Shown piece by piece: positions 12,304 through 22,022 of a stretch of DNA of 35,506 nucleotides. The DNA comes from Phoronis australis (taxonomy: Eukaryota > Phoronida > Phoronidae). The position numbers were made by a program, and so were the translations under genes. The notes beneath the pieces are model-generated. The model did no database searches, was not told the DNA's origin, and saw only the letters and a program-made list of their open reading frames with translations. Positions within the stretch are counted from its first letter, which is position 1. Every line of letters starts with the position of its first letter. The DNA is taken from positions 666,306 through 701,811 of the forward strand of contig NMRA01000114.1 of assembly GCA_002633005.1 (NCBI GenBank). Direction: 5' to 3'.

Positions 12304-12729
12304 TAAATGGGTCAGCTGTCAGCGAGTGAACCAATTCGGGATCGTTTTTTGTGCGAACGCCAGATCGCGGTAAAGTTTAAACTTCAATTTTTGAATTATT
12401 TTTATCTCCGATTTCAAATTGGTTCACCCTGACAAAAATGCAGAATTTTATGCAGTTTAAAATGATATATTAATCAGCGAATTTCATTCACGGACTGCAA
12501 TGCTACGCCCGAAAATCGGACCCCCACTGAGCTGTCACAAAATTTTACGGAAGTGACGAAAATGCGTGTGTAAGCCATTTTTAGTCAAAAAGTTTAGTAT
12601 TTCATTTAGGATGAGTGAATGTGTGTTGGACATGCATGGAAAGACGAAGAATCAGTGTTTATCATCATATCAATTTTATTATTATCGAGTAATGATTAAA
12701 AGAGATATGACAGTTTGAAAATCTAGAAA

Positions 12730-12766
12730 AATGGCCGATTTTGTCGATTACAGAAAATCGGCCATT
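12730..12766. repeat. Near-terminal hairpin of the transposon
   Basis: AATGGCCGATTTT (12730-12742) and its exact reverse complement (12754-12766) form a 13-bp perfect stem with an 11-base loop, placed just inside the right terminal inverted repeat. Subterminal palindromes of this sort often serve as transposase contact sites; no counterpart was noticed at the left end. Confidence 0.6.
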
Positions 12767-12790
12767 ATGGTTTGCTCACCCTAGCAGTAG

Positions 12791-13729
12791 CTGTATGAAG
12801 TCGAAGACTGTCGTCAAAATACAGCTAGGTACCACTGTTGTATTTCTTCCGCAGATCTCAAAACTGCACAACGCCAGGTTATTACTGCTCATCACCTCGC
12901 CGTGAAATTTATATCAACATGTAAAGCTAAAGACCGGATGGGGTGAATGCGAGAGTCACCCGACACTCACCTTGTCCTTGCCCCTTACAACCGTTCAAGT
13001 GAAAAACAATGCAATAAACATCATTTTCTTGCATAATCCTAGGCTTTTTCTAACAAAGAAAAGTTATGTCGTCGTTTTGAAAACAATACGCTCATGCGCC
13101 AATTTTCTAAATTTTTGCCACATCTCTCGGGAGATGATGATAGCTTGACAACAGCAAAATTTCTTCTGAAATTCGGTTTGCTGGTATCAAAATTCTAAAA
13201 GCTTACAATGAAGTGAAACCAGGTCCAATAATTTGTTGTGACGTGTACACAACCTCGTGAAAGAACAACAGTTGTTTGAAGAATCGCGAAAAAAGAAACT
13301 GGCTAATAGGTGACGCAATATTTTATAGCGCCGAAAGCCGACGCAGATGATTGCTTCACAACTTTAACAGCAGAATAACGGTAGAACGCCAAATTTTCCA
13401 AAACCAGAAAATAATTTTATTTACTCAAATAAGTGTGTAATTTTTAATGACACTAATTTTGTGTCATATTTTATCTGGTCATTCTTTTGCCCACATCGGC
13501 GCAACGCTACATATATTTAGTATACAGCTTTCTACCAAGGCTGACATGTTCAATGCCACTAATGCTTTAATATATACGCTACGTGCAAGACCTTCCACAT
13601 CTTATTTCTACGACCTTGACGATACAATTCCTCAAGGAAGTTACTTCAAATACGTACCTTAAAAATACAATTATCCTCAGTCATGAAATAGAAAACACAG
13701 GTCAATAAGTCCTGCTGCAAGAAGGCCAG
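12791..13729. other. No gene recognised
   Basis: Stretch between the DNA transposon and the retrotransposon relic. Short frames only (for example 13447-13662 plus), none recognisable. Probably YJU2B upstream or intron 1 sequence. Confidence 0.35.
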
Positions 13730-13730
13730 C

Positions 13731-14128
13731 AGCACATTGGAATTCATCAGACACAATTAAAGTCCGCAGTATACACGCAAGATAGCCTATATTAGTCTCG
13801 TTAGACCTAATTTAGAATATGGAGCGTTCATATGGACCCCCATCTACAAACAGACATCGATAGTTTGGAAAGAATTCAACGCAAGGACATACGCTTCATT
13901 TGTGGTGACTACACTTCTAGACAACCAGGCTCAGTTAAATCCATGTTAATTAATATGGGCCTTCCCACTCTCACTGGTTGGAGGAAGGAACTTAAACTTT
14001 CGTTTTTTGACGAGGCAATAACAGGTCATTTCCCCACACTATCTCCGAGCGTCTTGTCAAACCTTTCAGAAATACCCGTGCATCACGTACTAGAAAATTT
14101 ACAGACTATTAAACATCCTCTACAATAA
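13731..14128 (+). pseudogene. Non-LTR retrotransposon reverse transcriptase C-terminal relic
   Basis: One frame (about 13758-13834) reads SPQYTRKIAYISLVRPNLEY then GAFIW. After a one-base frame change, the frame opening at 13832 continues DPHLQTDIDSLERIQRKDIR and FICGDYTSR up to a stop at 14126-14128. This is the characteristic thumb/C-terminal end of LINE reverse transcriptases (xLVRPxLEYaxxvWdP...dixxLErvQrraaRfv). A TAA also interrupts the first segment upstream of SPQY. No catalytic domain or endonuclease is present, so this is a 5'-truncated, frameshifted, dead copy. The clade (CR1/L2/Jockey-like) is not decided. Confidence 0.8.
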
Positions 14129-15325
14129 TAAACATTCAAAGGAGAAATAATAGGTGCTTCCAACCTATTGTGTGTAAAAAAAGACCTACAAATATTCTTT
14201 ATTATTTACACGTACATTACTTGACTGGTCTAGTGGGACTAGTTGTTAACATGACCTGGGACACTAAACTAGCAACTAACTAGTTAGACAGGTGCCCTGA
14301 TAGTGCTGCCTCCTCTTGGCATGACTGGCAGATGGGTGACTCTCCCCATTACACTTCTGTTTGACCTTGTGCACATTGACTGTAATGGAAGTCAGTCATC
14401 AATTTCAAGTGCACCGCCTGAGACTCAGTCTCAGGTTGTCCCCTCCCAAATATGGTCTGGGATGTTGGAAAGTGCAACCAGTACCAAGATTCGAGCTGAG
14501 TATCTCTGACATGTTAGCCTAGTGCCTAATCTGTTTAGCGTAGAGGTAATTGCCTATTGGCTGGCGATTTAAAGTGGTGTTGTCCAACTCTGGGTTACAC
14601 CTGGAAGTTGCATGATCGTGCAATACTCCTTCCACTTCTTTGAAACAGGTGTATGTACTGGCTATAGGTCTCTGCAACAGTCTTAGCATCTTGAAATTAG
14701 GTTTGAGCAATGCTCACACTGTGTTCTGGATCCACTTTCCCCAGGGTAGCACCCTCTCCCTCTTGGGGTTTCGTGGGTCTCACCTTAGTTGTGGGCCGAT
14801 GCTAAAAATATGTCGATACCGAGACTTGAACCAGGGTTTTCAGTGTGGGATCACAGGCCAGTGATATCAACCATGCTTCACAGGCAGATCTAGGATGTCG
14901 AGTTAGGACCAGGCAACCACAATTTCGAAGGTTGTATGTTCGCCTAGCTGCTATAAACCGCATACACGAGCCTCCTGCATCTGCCTAGATGTGTCTTCAT
15001 CATTGAGATAACAATTTCAAAAGTGCTGTCCCTTCATAGTCTCAACTGGTAGTGTCATTGTGTACTAAAATTGCCAAGAAAAAACATCGATGGTGGGTCG
15101 ACAGAATCCTTCGGAAACGTCGCAGATGAATAAGAACTGCAAGCCCATAGGAATACTTGGCCATCGTGTCTCTAAGACGACATTTCGTTATGGCCTGTTA
15201 ACGACGCAAAAACCCCACTGACAATTTAACCGACCATTGTGAGCTTGGGTCACTTTTTTGTGACCCTCAAAGGATTTCCGGTTTAGGTCATTAACATGTC
15301 AGTATTTTGTTATATGTTATTTCAG
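14129..15325. other. No gene recognised; SINE-like pieces, possible YJU2B start exon
   Basis: Mixed repeat-like sequence. It holds a tRNA-like segment on the minus strand near 14830-14895 and a second candidate start exon for YJU2B, an ATG at 15090-15092 followed by GTGGGT. An in-frame ATG at 15296 would give an unspliced start adding ten residues before GERKG, but the stretch TTATATGTTATTTCAG just before 15326 looks like a splice acceptor. Confidence 0.35.
14825..14900 (-). repeat. tRNA-like SINE segment
   Basis: On the minus strand it contains GGTTCAAGTCTCG, a good Pol III B-box, preceded by 'gatcccacactgaaaaccct'. The A-box side is poor, so this is a SINE relic rather than a tRNA gene. 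Confidence 0.3.
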
Positions 15326-18300
15326 GGTGAGAGGAAAGGGCAGAATAAGTACTACCCTCCTGATTTTGATCCTGCCAAACACTTCAGCCTTGACAAATAC
15401 CATGGAACCCACCCACTGCGGGAGCGAGCGAAAAAAATACATCAAGGCATTCTCGTTATTAGGTATGTATTAGTTAAGCTTATAGCTGTACTGCTTCAGT
15501 TTAAATACCACCAAGAAATCTGTATTCCGTAGGTTTGCAGTAAAATCTGTTAATGTTTTGTCTTTAAAGTGGGTGCCAGTGAATCATTCTTGCTATCTCT
15601 CGTTGCCTTTCAAGGTTTGAAATGCCATACAATATCTGGTGTGGCGGTTGTAACAGCCACATTGGTATGGGTGTACGTTACAACGCCGAGAAGAGCAAGA
15701 TCGGCAACTACTACACAACACCCATCTACAAGTTTAGGATGAAGTGTCATTTGTGTGACACGTACTTTGAAATTAAAACCGATCCACAGGTAAGGAGGCT
15801 AAAGCAGTGAACATTTATAAGTTTTCTCCGCGTGGATTTGATCTAGCTTCTGCCTTCAAAGTTTCTGTTTGACCATTTATGTATTCCGCTGAATTTTGAG
15901 GGCCACTTTGTGTAGACAAATGGGTATTCTGAGACTGTTAGCTGTAGTTTTTTGTAGTAAGTCTTATAATTGAGAATGATAGCTTCTGTAATGCATCGTT
16001 TAGTTAAACATTGCGTTGTGGTCATCACTTATAGTTATTTTCGTTCTGCGTTCCGTAGCTGCAAGAATTTAGCCTGTAAAGTTCGTGTGATCAGCAAACA
16101 CAGGAGTCACTTGGTACAAGCTGCATACATACATTTCAATGCGCAGTTCTATTGAATGGTCTGAGCCTGGTAAAGGTAAAACCTCACCAATTTCGGTAAA
16201 AAATAATTGTCCAATTTTATCTTTTTCATTGTGCAAATGCTTGTAACATTACTGTGGATGGCCACAGCTTCTCAAAACATTGTACGTTAGCTATGGCGTA
16301 GAAATTAAGACTAATAAAGCATCTATTTTATGTCCGGTATTTTTTTATGAAAGAAGTGAAGAAAAAAAATAACCTGTCTGCCAAATTGTGTCCTAAATTG
16401 GTGAAATTTTACCGTATATCTGTTTAATTGATCAGCTGGCGTATGTTTATTATCATCAGGAGTCATTGAGTTAGGTCATTTCAAATTTAAAAGCCTGTGA
16501 TGTCCATAGTGCCGACTGGCACTGTAGTTATTGTGGTTTGATCGTTTCAGAACCATGATTATGTCATAATTAGTGGAGCTAGAAGGAAAGAACAACGTTG
16601 GGACCCGGCGGAGAATGAACAGATTGTAACCGAAGGTGAGCTACTGTGTCTGGTCTAAAATAGAATTTTCTCCCCTGGAGTCCCGTGGTGGCAGTCTAAC
16701 ACTCTGCTGGTGGAGCTAAATTCTACTCCATAAATGGCGGTATTATAAAAATATTTAAAAGTCATGCGCCTTGATTTTAATGAATATCAGGCAGACAATG
16801 GCGAGATTTAGTGTTTTATCATAAAATCACAAAAATAACAGATTTTGTTTTATATCTCGGGTCAAATTTCAAGAAATCTATCTTATCCTACAATATTCTC
16901 AGAAAAACATTATTCTGCTGTAAAACAGATGTTTTTTTGTCTTATGCTCCACTTAAGTCCTGAAAAATATTTTCTCCTCTGAAAACATATCCATGATTCA
17001 CGGTTACTTTGAAATATTCATCAGTTATTTCTAAACAGTTATATGCTAACAAACACATTACAGAAACTCAATTTTCATGATGCGAATCTTGTTTTCCAAA
17101 ATTACGGCAGTAGGGCAGGTAACAATGGATGAGTTTTGATACATACAGTGATTTCTATATTGCTCTAGTGTGTTGGAAGTACCATTTGTTTGTCTTAGAT
17201 AAAAACGATGTCAAGAAGCGTGCGACAGATGCCATGTTCAAGCTGGAACACGGCGTTGACGACAAAGACAAGACAAAAATATCAAAGCCGGCTCTGGGTA
17301 AAATACAAAATATCCAAAAACGCAGCCGGGATGACTATCTTTTAAACAAGTTAGCAAGACATAAATTCAGAGTGAGTAATCACCTTAGTTAGTAACCCTT
17401 CGCATTTTAATTTACTGAATAATAATTATTGTGGTAATAACCATCACTTTATATTTGATGTGATTTGTTATCATGAACAGTCAACCCTGTAGTGGAAATG
17501 TGATGAAGATTACAGCCAATATTTGCTCGATAGGATGGAATAGTCATTTTCTCATCTCCCTGTTTCTAATTACTTAATATATTTATCGTTAGAATGGAAG
17601 ATGAAAGCACAATTTTACAATAATCATTTTTACTAGCACAACAAACAGGATGTTTTCTCCCTGAGGGAATTCTGGTGTGAGTGCATGTGAGTGACGTTTC
17701 AAAAAATGTAAAATTACTAACTGTTATATATTTCTTCTTTTTTGACAACTTGGTGTCATCATTTTTGTAATCATAAATTGCAATAGGTGTTGAAATGTCG
17801 TTCCATTATCGACGGTTAAAAAGTCACTGAAATAGTGTAAAGTGAAAAGATGATCCCCGGAATTAAAATCTATTAAAATATTAGCGTACCATCTGTTCGG
17901 CAGTCTGTATATCGTACCCTTGATAAAGAGTGTACTGCTCGAAACGGGGTCATATTTTAATAGCTGATTTTAATACCGGTGTTCGTCTTTTTACTTTATA
18001 CTATTTTTTTCAACCAATGTTTCAGAACGAGAAGAAGTCTTTGAAGCTTTCTGCTGACTCAGACCAAGCGCTGCTGGACCGGTCATCTCTTGAGATCCCT
18101 CTGGCGGCGGAAACTGAACAGGACAAAAGGCTGGCATCACTTTTAAGATACAGTTCATCAGAATGTGAGTTGAGCCCCCAATGCCTTATAATCACATTCT
18201 GAACTTTGGCGACTATTAGCGCAAATATCTGTCGGAAACGAACTGTGTATATAGATTTTATATTGGCTTCAACTTTGTAGGGATGAAGAAACTTCCACAA

Positions 18301-19545
18301 ACATAATGCAAAAGACTAGCGGTATTTTTTTATAAAATGTACATTACTTTTTTGTGTGCCCGGAAATGTTATGGTCGCCCATGGCAGTATTGCGTCTGTC
18401 GTTTATATCAAAAAGTGCTTGCCATATGTTGGTGAAATTTGGCCCAAAGTAGCGTGACAGAGATGTACCGGCACCTGTAGATTTCCAAATTGATTCGACT
18501 ACCTTAGCAGCCTCTTTTGGCTGTTTTGCTATCTGCATTTTGGCCATAAATGGATAAGAAAACGGACAATTGCCGCACAAATGAAAAAGTTCATGTTGAC
18601 TCGCCGTTTCGTCTATTCATTATACATCATCAGGTTATAAACAATAAGACATCAGGTTATAAACAATAAGACATCATCAGGTTATAAACAATAAGACATC
18701 ATCAGGTTATAAACAATAAGACATCATCCTGTTATATTATAAACAATAAGACATCATCAGGTTGTAAACAATAAGACATCATCAGGTTATAAACAATAAG
18801 ACATCAGGTTATAAACAATAAGACATCATCCTGTTATAAACAATAAGACATCATCNNNNNNNNNNNNNNNNNNNNNNNNNNNNNNNNNNNNNNNNNNNNN
18901 NNNNGTATTTACATTTGTTGCACCTTATTTATGCAAAAAAACTGTGTAGCAGCGTTAAGTGGCTGACAGACGGAGCCACTGAGCCTTGTGACATTTGTTT
19001 TGCTGTTGGATGATTTTGTGTGAACGATATTTATTGAGGATAAAAGTAAGAGATACATCATCTTAACTTCCAGATGGTCCTCAGTTGATGGAAGATTGCT
19101 GTGATATTCATGCAGCAAACAACTGTGCTTGGATATAATCTCTGCTTAAGGTTAATGGACAGGTTCTGTATTTCATTTTCTAGCTTACGAAGAGAAACAG
19201 AAGGAAAAACGGGATAAGATAGACTCTCGGCCATTGTTTACGACTCCCGGGTCCTCAACTAATGCGTTAGTTGAGGTGAAGAAGAAATTGAACTTGTCAA
19301 TCAACACAAAACTGCCCAACCCCTTCGGAAGTAATGCAAGCAATGGCAAAAAGAACTCTATGAACTTTGGGATTGTGAGGCGAAAAAGTTCAAATAGCAA
19401 CGATTTTATGAGTGAGGAAACGAAAAATACATTGGTGAGGGTCGGTGGAGATACGGACTTGGTTGTGGATAGTTGCAGTGAAAGGACTACATCAGGCAGT
19501 CTTGTGAGTAGTTATGGAGATAGTGACAGTGACAGTAATGGGTAG
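15326..19545 (+). CDS. YJU2B: YJU2B/CCDC130, CWC16-family probable splicing factor
   Basis: Nuclear protein of the Yju2/CWC16 family; Yju2 itself acts at the spliceosome around the first catalytic step, and YJU2B is its paralogue. Exons: 15326-15462, 15615-15789, 16551-16635, 17199-17371, 18026-18164, 19184-19545. All have GT-AG borders and the split codons join in frame, giving about 356 residues plus the initiator (human about 396). The start reads GERKGQNKYYPPDFDPAKHF and exon 2 to 3 gives ILVIRFEMPYNIW, both family hallmarks. Two CxxC pairs (IWCGGC and KCHLC) form the zinc site. ATDAMFKLEHG follows, then a basic coiled region, GIVRRKSS, and an acidic-serine tail ending SSYGDSDSDSNG, like human. 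The Met codon must come from an upstream exon (candidates at 8777 and 15090). A 49-base N gap and a minisatellite sit in the last intron. Confidence 0.93.
16175..16413. mobile_element. Candidate MITE in a YJU2B intron
   Basis: The ends GGTAAAACCTCACCAATTT (16175-16193) and AAATTGGTGAAATTTTACC (16395-16413) are inverted repeats matching at 17 of 19 positions. They bound 239 bp of AT-rich noncoding sequence. I saw no clear target-site duplication, so the exact ends may be off by a few bases. Confidence 0.45.
18590..18645 (-). ncRNA. Degenerate hammerhead-ribozyme-like motif
   Basis: On the minus strand the order is CTGATGA (18633-18627), an extra T, a weak stem II, GAAAC (18610-18606), a 5-base loop, then GTC (18600-18598). 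The AC/GT pairs of a minimal stem III fit. Outer stem I pairing GTTTAT/ATGAAC exists but three pairs next to the core do not form. This is the layout of hammerhead variants carried by Penelope-like elements. It is probably inactive as it stands. Confidence 0.3.
18629..18855. repeat. Minisatellite, 22-25 bp unit, nine copies
   Basis: The unit 'caggttataaacaataagac' plus 'at' or 'atcat' is repeated about nine times, with two 'cctgtt' variants and one with an inserted 'atatt'. The array runs straight into an N gap, so its true length is unknown. On the minus strand every standard unit contains CTGATG, as in the neighbouring hammerhead-like motif. Confidence 0.85.
18856..18904. other. Assembly gap, 49 N
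   Basis: Run of N bases at the end of the minisatellite, inside the last YJU2B intron. It probably marks collapse of the repeat and does not affect the coding exons. Confidence 0.95.
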
Positions 19546-19969
19546 CAGCATAACCCTACTCATTACATCCAGCATGATGCCAGCCAAGGTTGCAGTTATG
19601 GTGCTTTTTCAGGGTTATTATGCTTATGTAGTGTCTAACTTTGGAACTTTATGATGCAATTTATAAACTAAAGTTGGATGTAATGTTTTTAACCCACTGT
19701 TTAGTGACTTGTTGGCATTTGGCAGCAGTTCACTTTAAATCAATATAGGGCAGTTCTCAATCAATCAGCTGTGGTTTTCAGGATTGGCCACTAGAGGAGT
19801 CTCGATCTAGTTAGGGAGGCATGTTTGGGCAGTGATGTGTTTAGAAGGAGTTCAGCACAGTACAGGAAAATGTTGTGGTTGTGCGTGTTTCCAGGTGTCT
19901 GCTCGATAAAAAATTAGCGTAAGTTAGCCGAGCAGTGCTGCCACCTGATGACTTAGATCGGATTTATTT
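19546..19969 (+). other. YJU2B 3' UTR / intergenic
   Basis: Follows the YJU2B stop codon; no further exon seen. YJU2B and the carrier gene on the opposite strand converge here, so the 3' ends of both should fall between 19546 and 20747. I could not pick one convincing polyadenylation signal. Confidence 0.4.
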
Positions 19970-22021
19970 CCATTTTTGTTTTCGGCATACCAGTTGACAG
20001 ATTTCCAAAACTTTTGTTTTTAAAATGCTGAAAAGTAAAGTTGTTGAAACAAAGCCAAATATTTTAATTTAACTTTATTTTCCTGAATGGATAATATTAA
20101 TACAAGTGTTTGGAACTTATATTGAAAATTTATTCTCACAAAAAAATCAAAAACATACTGGAGCACTTTTTCTGAAAAACTAAATTCATTTGTGGATATT
20201 GCAAATGTTGTAAAGTTCTGATTATTGTTCAAAACTTTATTAAAACGGTTACAGAAATGTATTACGTGAAATTCTATTTGATTGAAATTAGAGAGACCTG
20301 TTACAGTACAAAACACAAAACTGTTATTCACGTTTTTATTTGTCTACTCTTAAACTGAATTCACAGCTTTTACCATGTTGTAAATGGCAAGTCAAATTTC
20401 AGTTGCATAATAATTTAGAAATTTGCTCCTCTGTTCAACTCTGACAATTACACAGGTGCTGTGGCCTAATTTTTTATATTTGTGCAGCATCACATGTGAC
20501 GCGTGGGTCTAAATACATGCATATGCTAATACATATGTATGTACCACAACTTTATGTATATCTGAAAGGCGGCAACTTATCAAAACAGTCTGGATTCCTA
20601 GATCAAACGTCATACTGTTTGAACTCCTAGTTATAGAATTTCAGAAACACTACATGTATTTCTGTAATAGAATCACAAAATACTTAGTTTGCAGATTCAT
20701 TTAATGCAATTTAACTTTGCGCTGTTAGGCATTGATTAAATTATTTGTCACCTTTCTTGAGTTACAACGTACTTCATGATTTCATCGTATAGTGCAAGCA
20801 CTAGGGCTCCACTGGCATTTTTGGGTATATTCACGCTGTAGCCTTTGAAGCACCCTGTAATACCCTCCGTACGCAGGAGTTTACCCCAATACTGACCAGC
20901 ATGTTGGTACATCTGATTTGTCGTAGTTCTTTCAATAAGCATGGTTTTGTATATCTTCTCAAATGGGTAGGCAACGACACCTGCTGCTGTTGTTGTGTAG
21001 AATCCGATCAACCATGCAGTGAGGAAATTGCAGTGTTGGGGGTTGTTTAGCAGCATGGCCTTTGCAGTGTAATACCCACCGAAGTAGACCGACCGATTAA
21101 TTATCACATTCTGTGTGGCCACACTAAACCCATGATAGAGTCCCTTGATGCCGTTTGTCTCAACTATGTGATTAAGACATCTCTTGAAATTTCTATGCGT
21201 CTTCGCTTGGCTCAACTTGTAAAAATTCAAAACCTGGTATGTGTTAATTTGCTCAATCGGATAGATGAGAAACTGCGTCGTCAAAGCTGCAGCTCCTCCT
21301 GTTGCCATATTTGCATGAAGCAGACGCATCGGTTGTTCATGGCTTGTGCCAGTCTTGAAGATGGTTTTGTACTGGTTGAAGAATGCAAAGTTGAGTGTAT
21401 GTTGGGGAAAGGTTCGTATGACATTAAAGGCGTTACCAGACCAAAGAGAACGAACCCCTTGCTTCTCGGCAAGTGTGCGAAGGCAGTTGGCAAAGCTTTT
21501 GTATTTGTGTTTTGGTGATACTTGCCCTTTGCTATATTGTTGAATCTGAAATCAGAAGAAGAAAACTACGGGTTACTGGTAATGTTAACATTGTTGTTCA
21601 GCCATCTTGTAACAGACTTGATTGGAGTTGTTACGAGAGCTGGACATTAGAAAGTAGTTTTCCTTCAAAATTTTTCCATGTCAAAATGAGAACCCAAACT
21701 ACGGTGAGAATTTTCTTCTACAAGTCCTTTAGACTACTTAGCGTGAAATGCAATTGCCTTGTGAACCAAAAACTTTTAAGCATTTTAAACATAGTGCTGA
21801 TCTCATAGGACCGGATACCAGTGACCTCTGGAGGACGAGGAGGCAATTTCACTTTTAATTAAAATGCGTCACGTCTTATCACATGCCTTGTAAAAGGGTT
21901 TTTTCATAAAGTCAAATAGATTCCCCTATGCCACCCACTGCAAAGAGGTACACAGTGGTACAGCCAGGTGGTGAGACTTACATGATCAGCCCCCATTATT
22001 TCCCAAGTTTCCCAGTACTCA
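19970..22021. repeat. Direct repeat copy 1, 2,052 bp (likely haplotype duplicate)
   Basis: Matches 22023-24074 at a constant offset of 2,053 bases from first to last base, with scattered single-base differences and almost no length change. One N at 22022 separates the copies. It holds the carrier gene's large exon and its 3' flank. A constant register with an N exactly at the junction fits two alleles or overlapping contigs placed in tandem better than a real duplication. Confidence 0.85.
20748..21545 (-). CDS. ADP/ATP-carrier-like protein, large exon only (copy 1)
   Basis: Second copy of the 265-codon exon described for the complete gene at 22801-24527. It starts after the same acceptor (GATTTCAG, exon base 21545) with IQQYSKGQVSPKHKYKSF and ends VVTQER-stop at 20748. 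Amino-acid differences from copy 2 noticed in the last 193 residues are H/Y, N/S, T/A and R/H; there are no stops or frameshifts. The first exon, which should lie to the right, is absent: the sequence instead meets the N at 22022 and restarts at the 3' flank of copy 2. It is therefore either a headless real paralogue or, more likely, the other allele of one gene. Confidence 0.8.
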   Translation of the reverse strand: MQQYSKGQVSPKHKYKSFANCLRTLAEKQGVRSLWSGNAFNVIRTFPQHTLNFAFFNQYKTIFKTGTSHEQPMRLLHANMATGGAAALTTQFLIYPIEQINTYQVLNFYKLSQAKTHRNFKRCLNHIVETNGIKGLYHGFSVATQNVIINRSVYFGGYYTAKAMLLNNPQHCNFLTAWLIGFYTTTAAGVVAYPFEKIYKTMLIERTTTNQMYQHAGQYWGKLLRTEGITGCFKGYSVNIPKNASGALVLALYDEIMKYVVTQER

Positions 22022-22022
22022 N
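22022..22022. other. Single-N join between repeat copies
   Basis: One N exactly at the boundary of the two 2,052-bp copies. The same pattern of a lone N at a repeat junction recurs at 29275, 31515 and 34010. Confidence 0.95.

Larger units (their letters stand above)
8938..12783. mobile_element. DNA transposon with terminal inverted repeats, 3.85 kb
   Basis: The left end reads TAGGGTGAGCAAACCA (8938-8953) and the right end is its exact reverse complement (12768-12783). The 7-bp sequence GCAGTAG directly abuts both ends (8931-8937 and 12784-12790), as expected of a target-site duplication; with the neighbouring TA counted as target it could be read as 9 bp. The interior holds a roughly 180-bp tandem array, a near-terminal hairpin and short open frames on both strands (10588-10869 plus, 12028-12303 minus), none recognisable as a transposase. 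The superfamily is therefore open: a 7-9 bp duplication fits hAT, P, MuDR or Merlin-like groups better than Tc1/mariner or piggyBac. If the 8.7-kb exon is right, it sits in YJU2B intron 1. Confidence 0.75.

Noticed and set aside
15296-15532. Unspliced YJU2B start at the ATG at 15296
   Set aside because: It would add SVFCYMLFQ ahead of the conserved GERKG, and the bases just before GERKG form a splice acceptor. Kept only as a fallback.
18344-18580. 78-codon minus-strand open frame in the last YJU2B intron
   Set aside because: Coding-like in look but without splice support or a recognisable family; probably intron sequence, possibly an old element next to the hammerhead-like motif.
18629-18855. 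CRISPR-like array
   Set aside because: The units are contiguous without unique spacers, and the genome is an intron-bearing animal; this is a minisatellite.
20020-20331. 103-codon minus-strand open frame present and open in both repeat copies (also 22073-22384)
   Set aside because: It lies in the 3' flank of the carrier gene, is rich in F, N and Q from AT-rich DNA, and matches no family. Its conservation only reflects that the two copies are near-identical alleles.
21132-21518. 128-codon plus-strand open frame opposite the carrier exon (also 23185-23571)
   Set aside because: It is the antisense shadow of the carrier exon, whose own frame has clear family motifs and splice sites.
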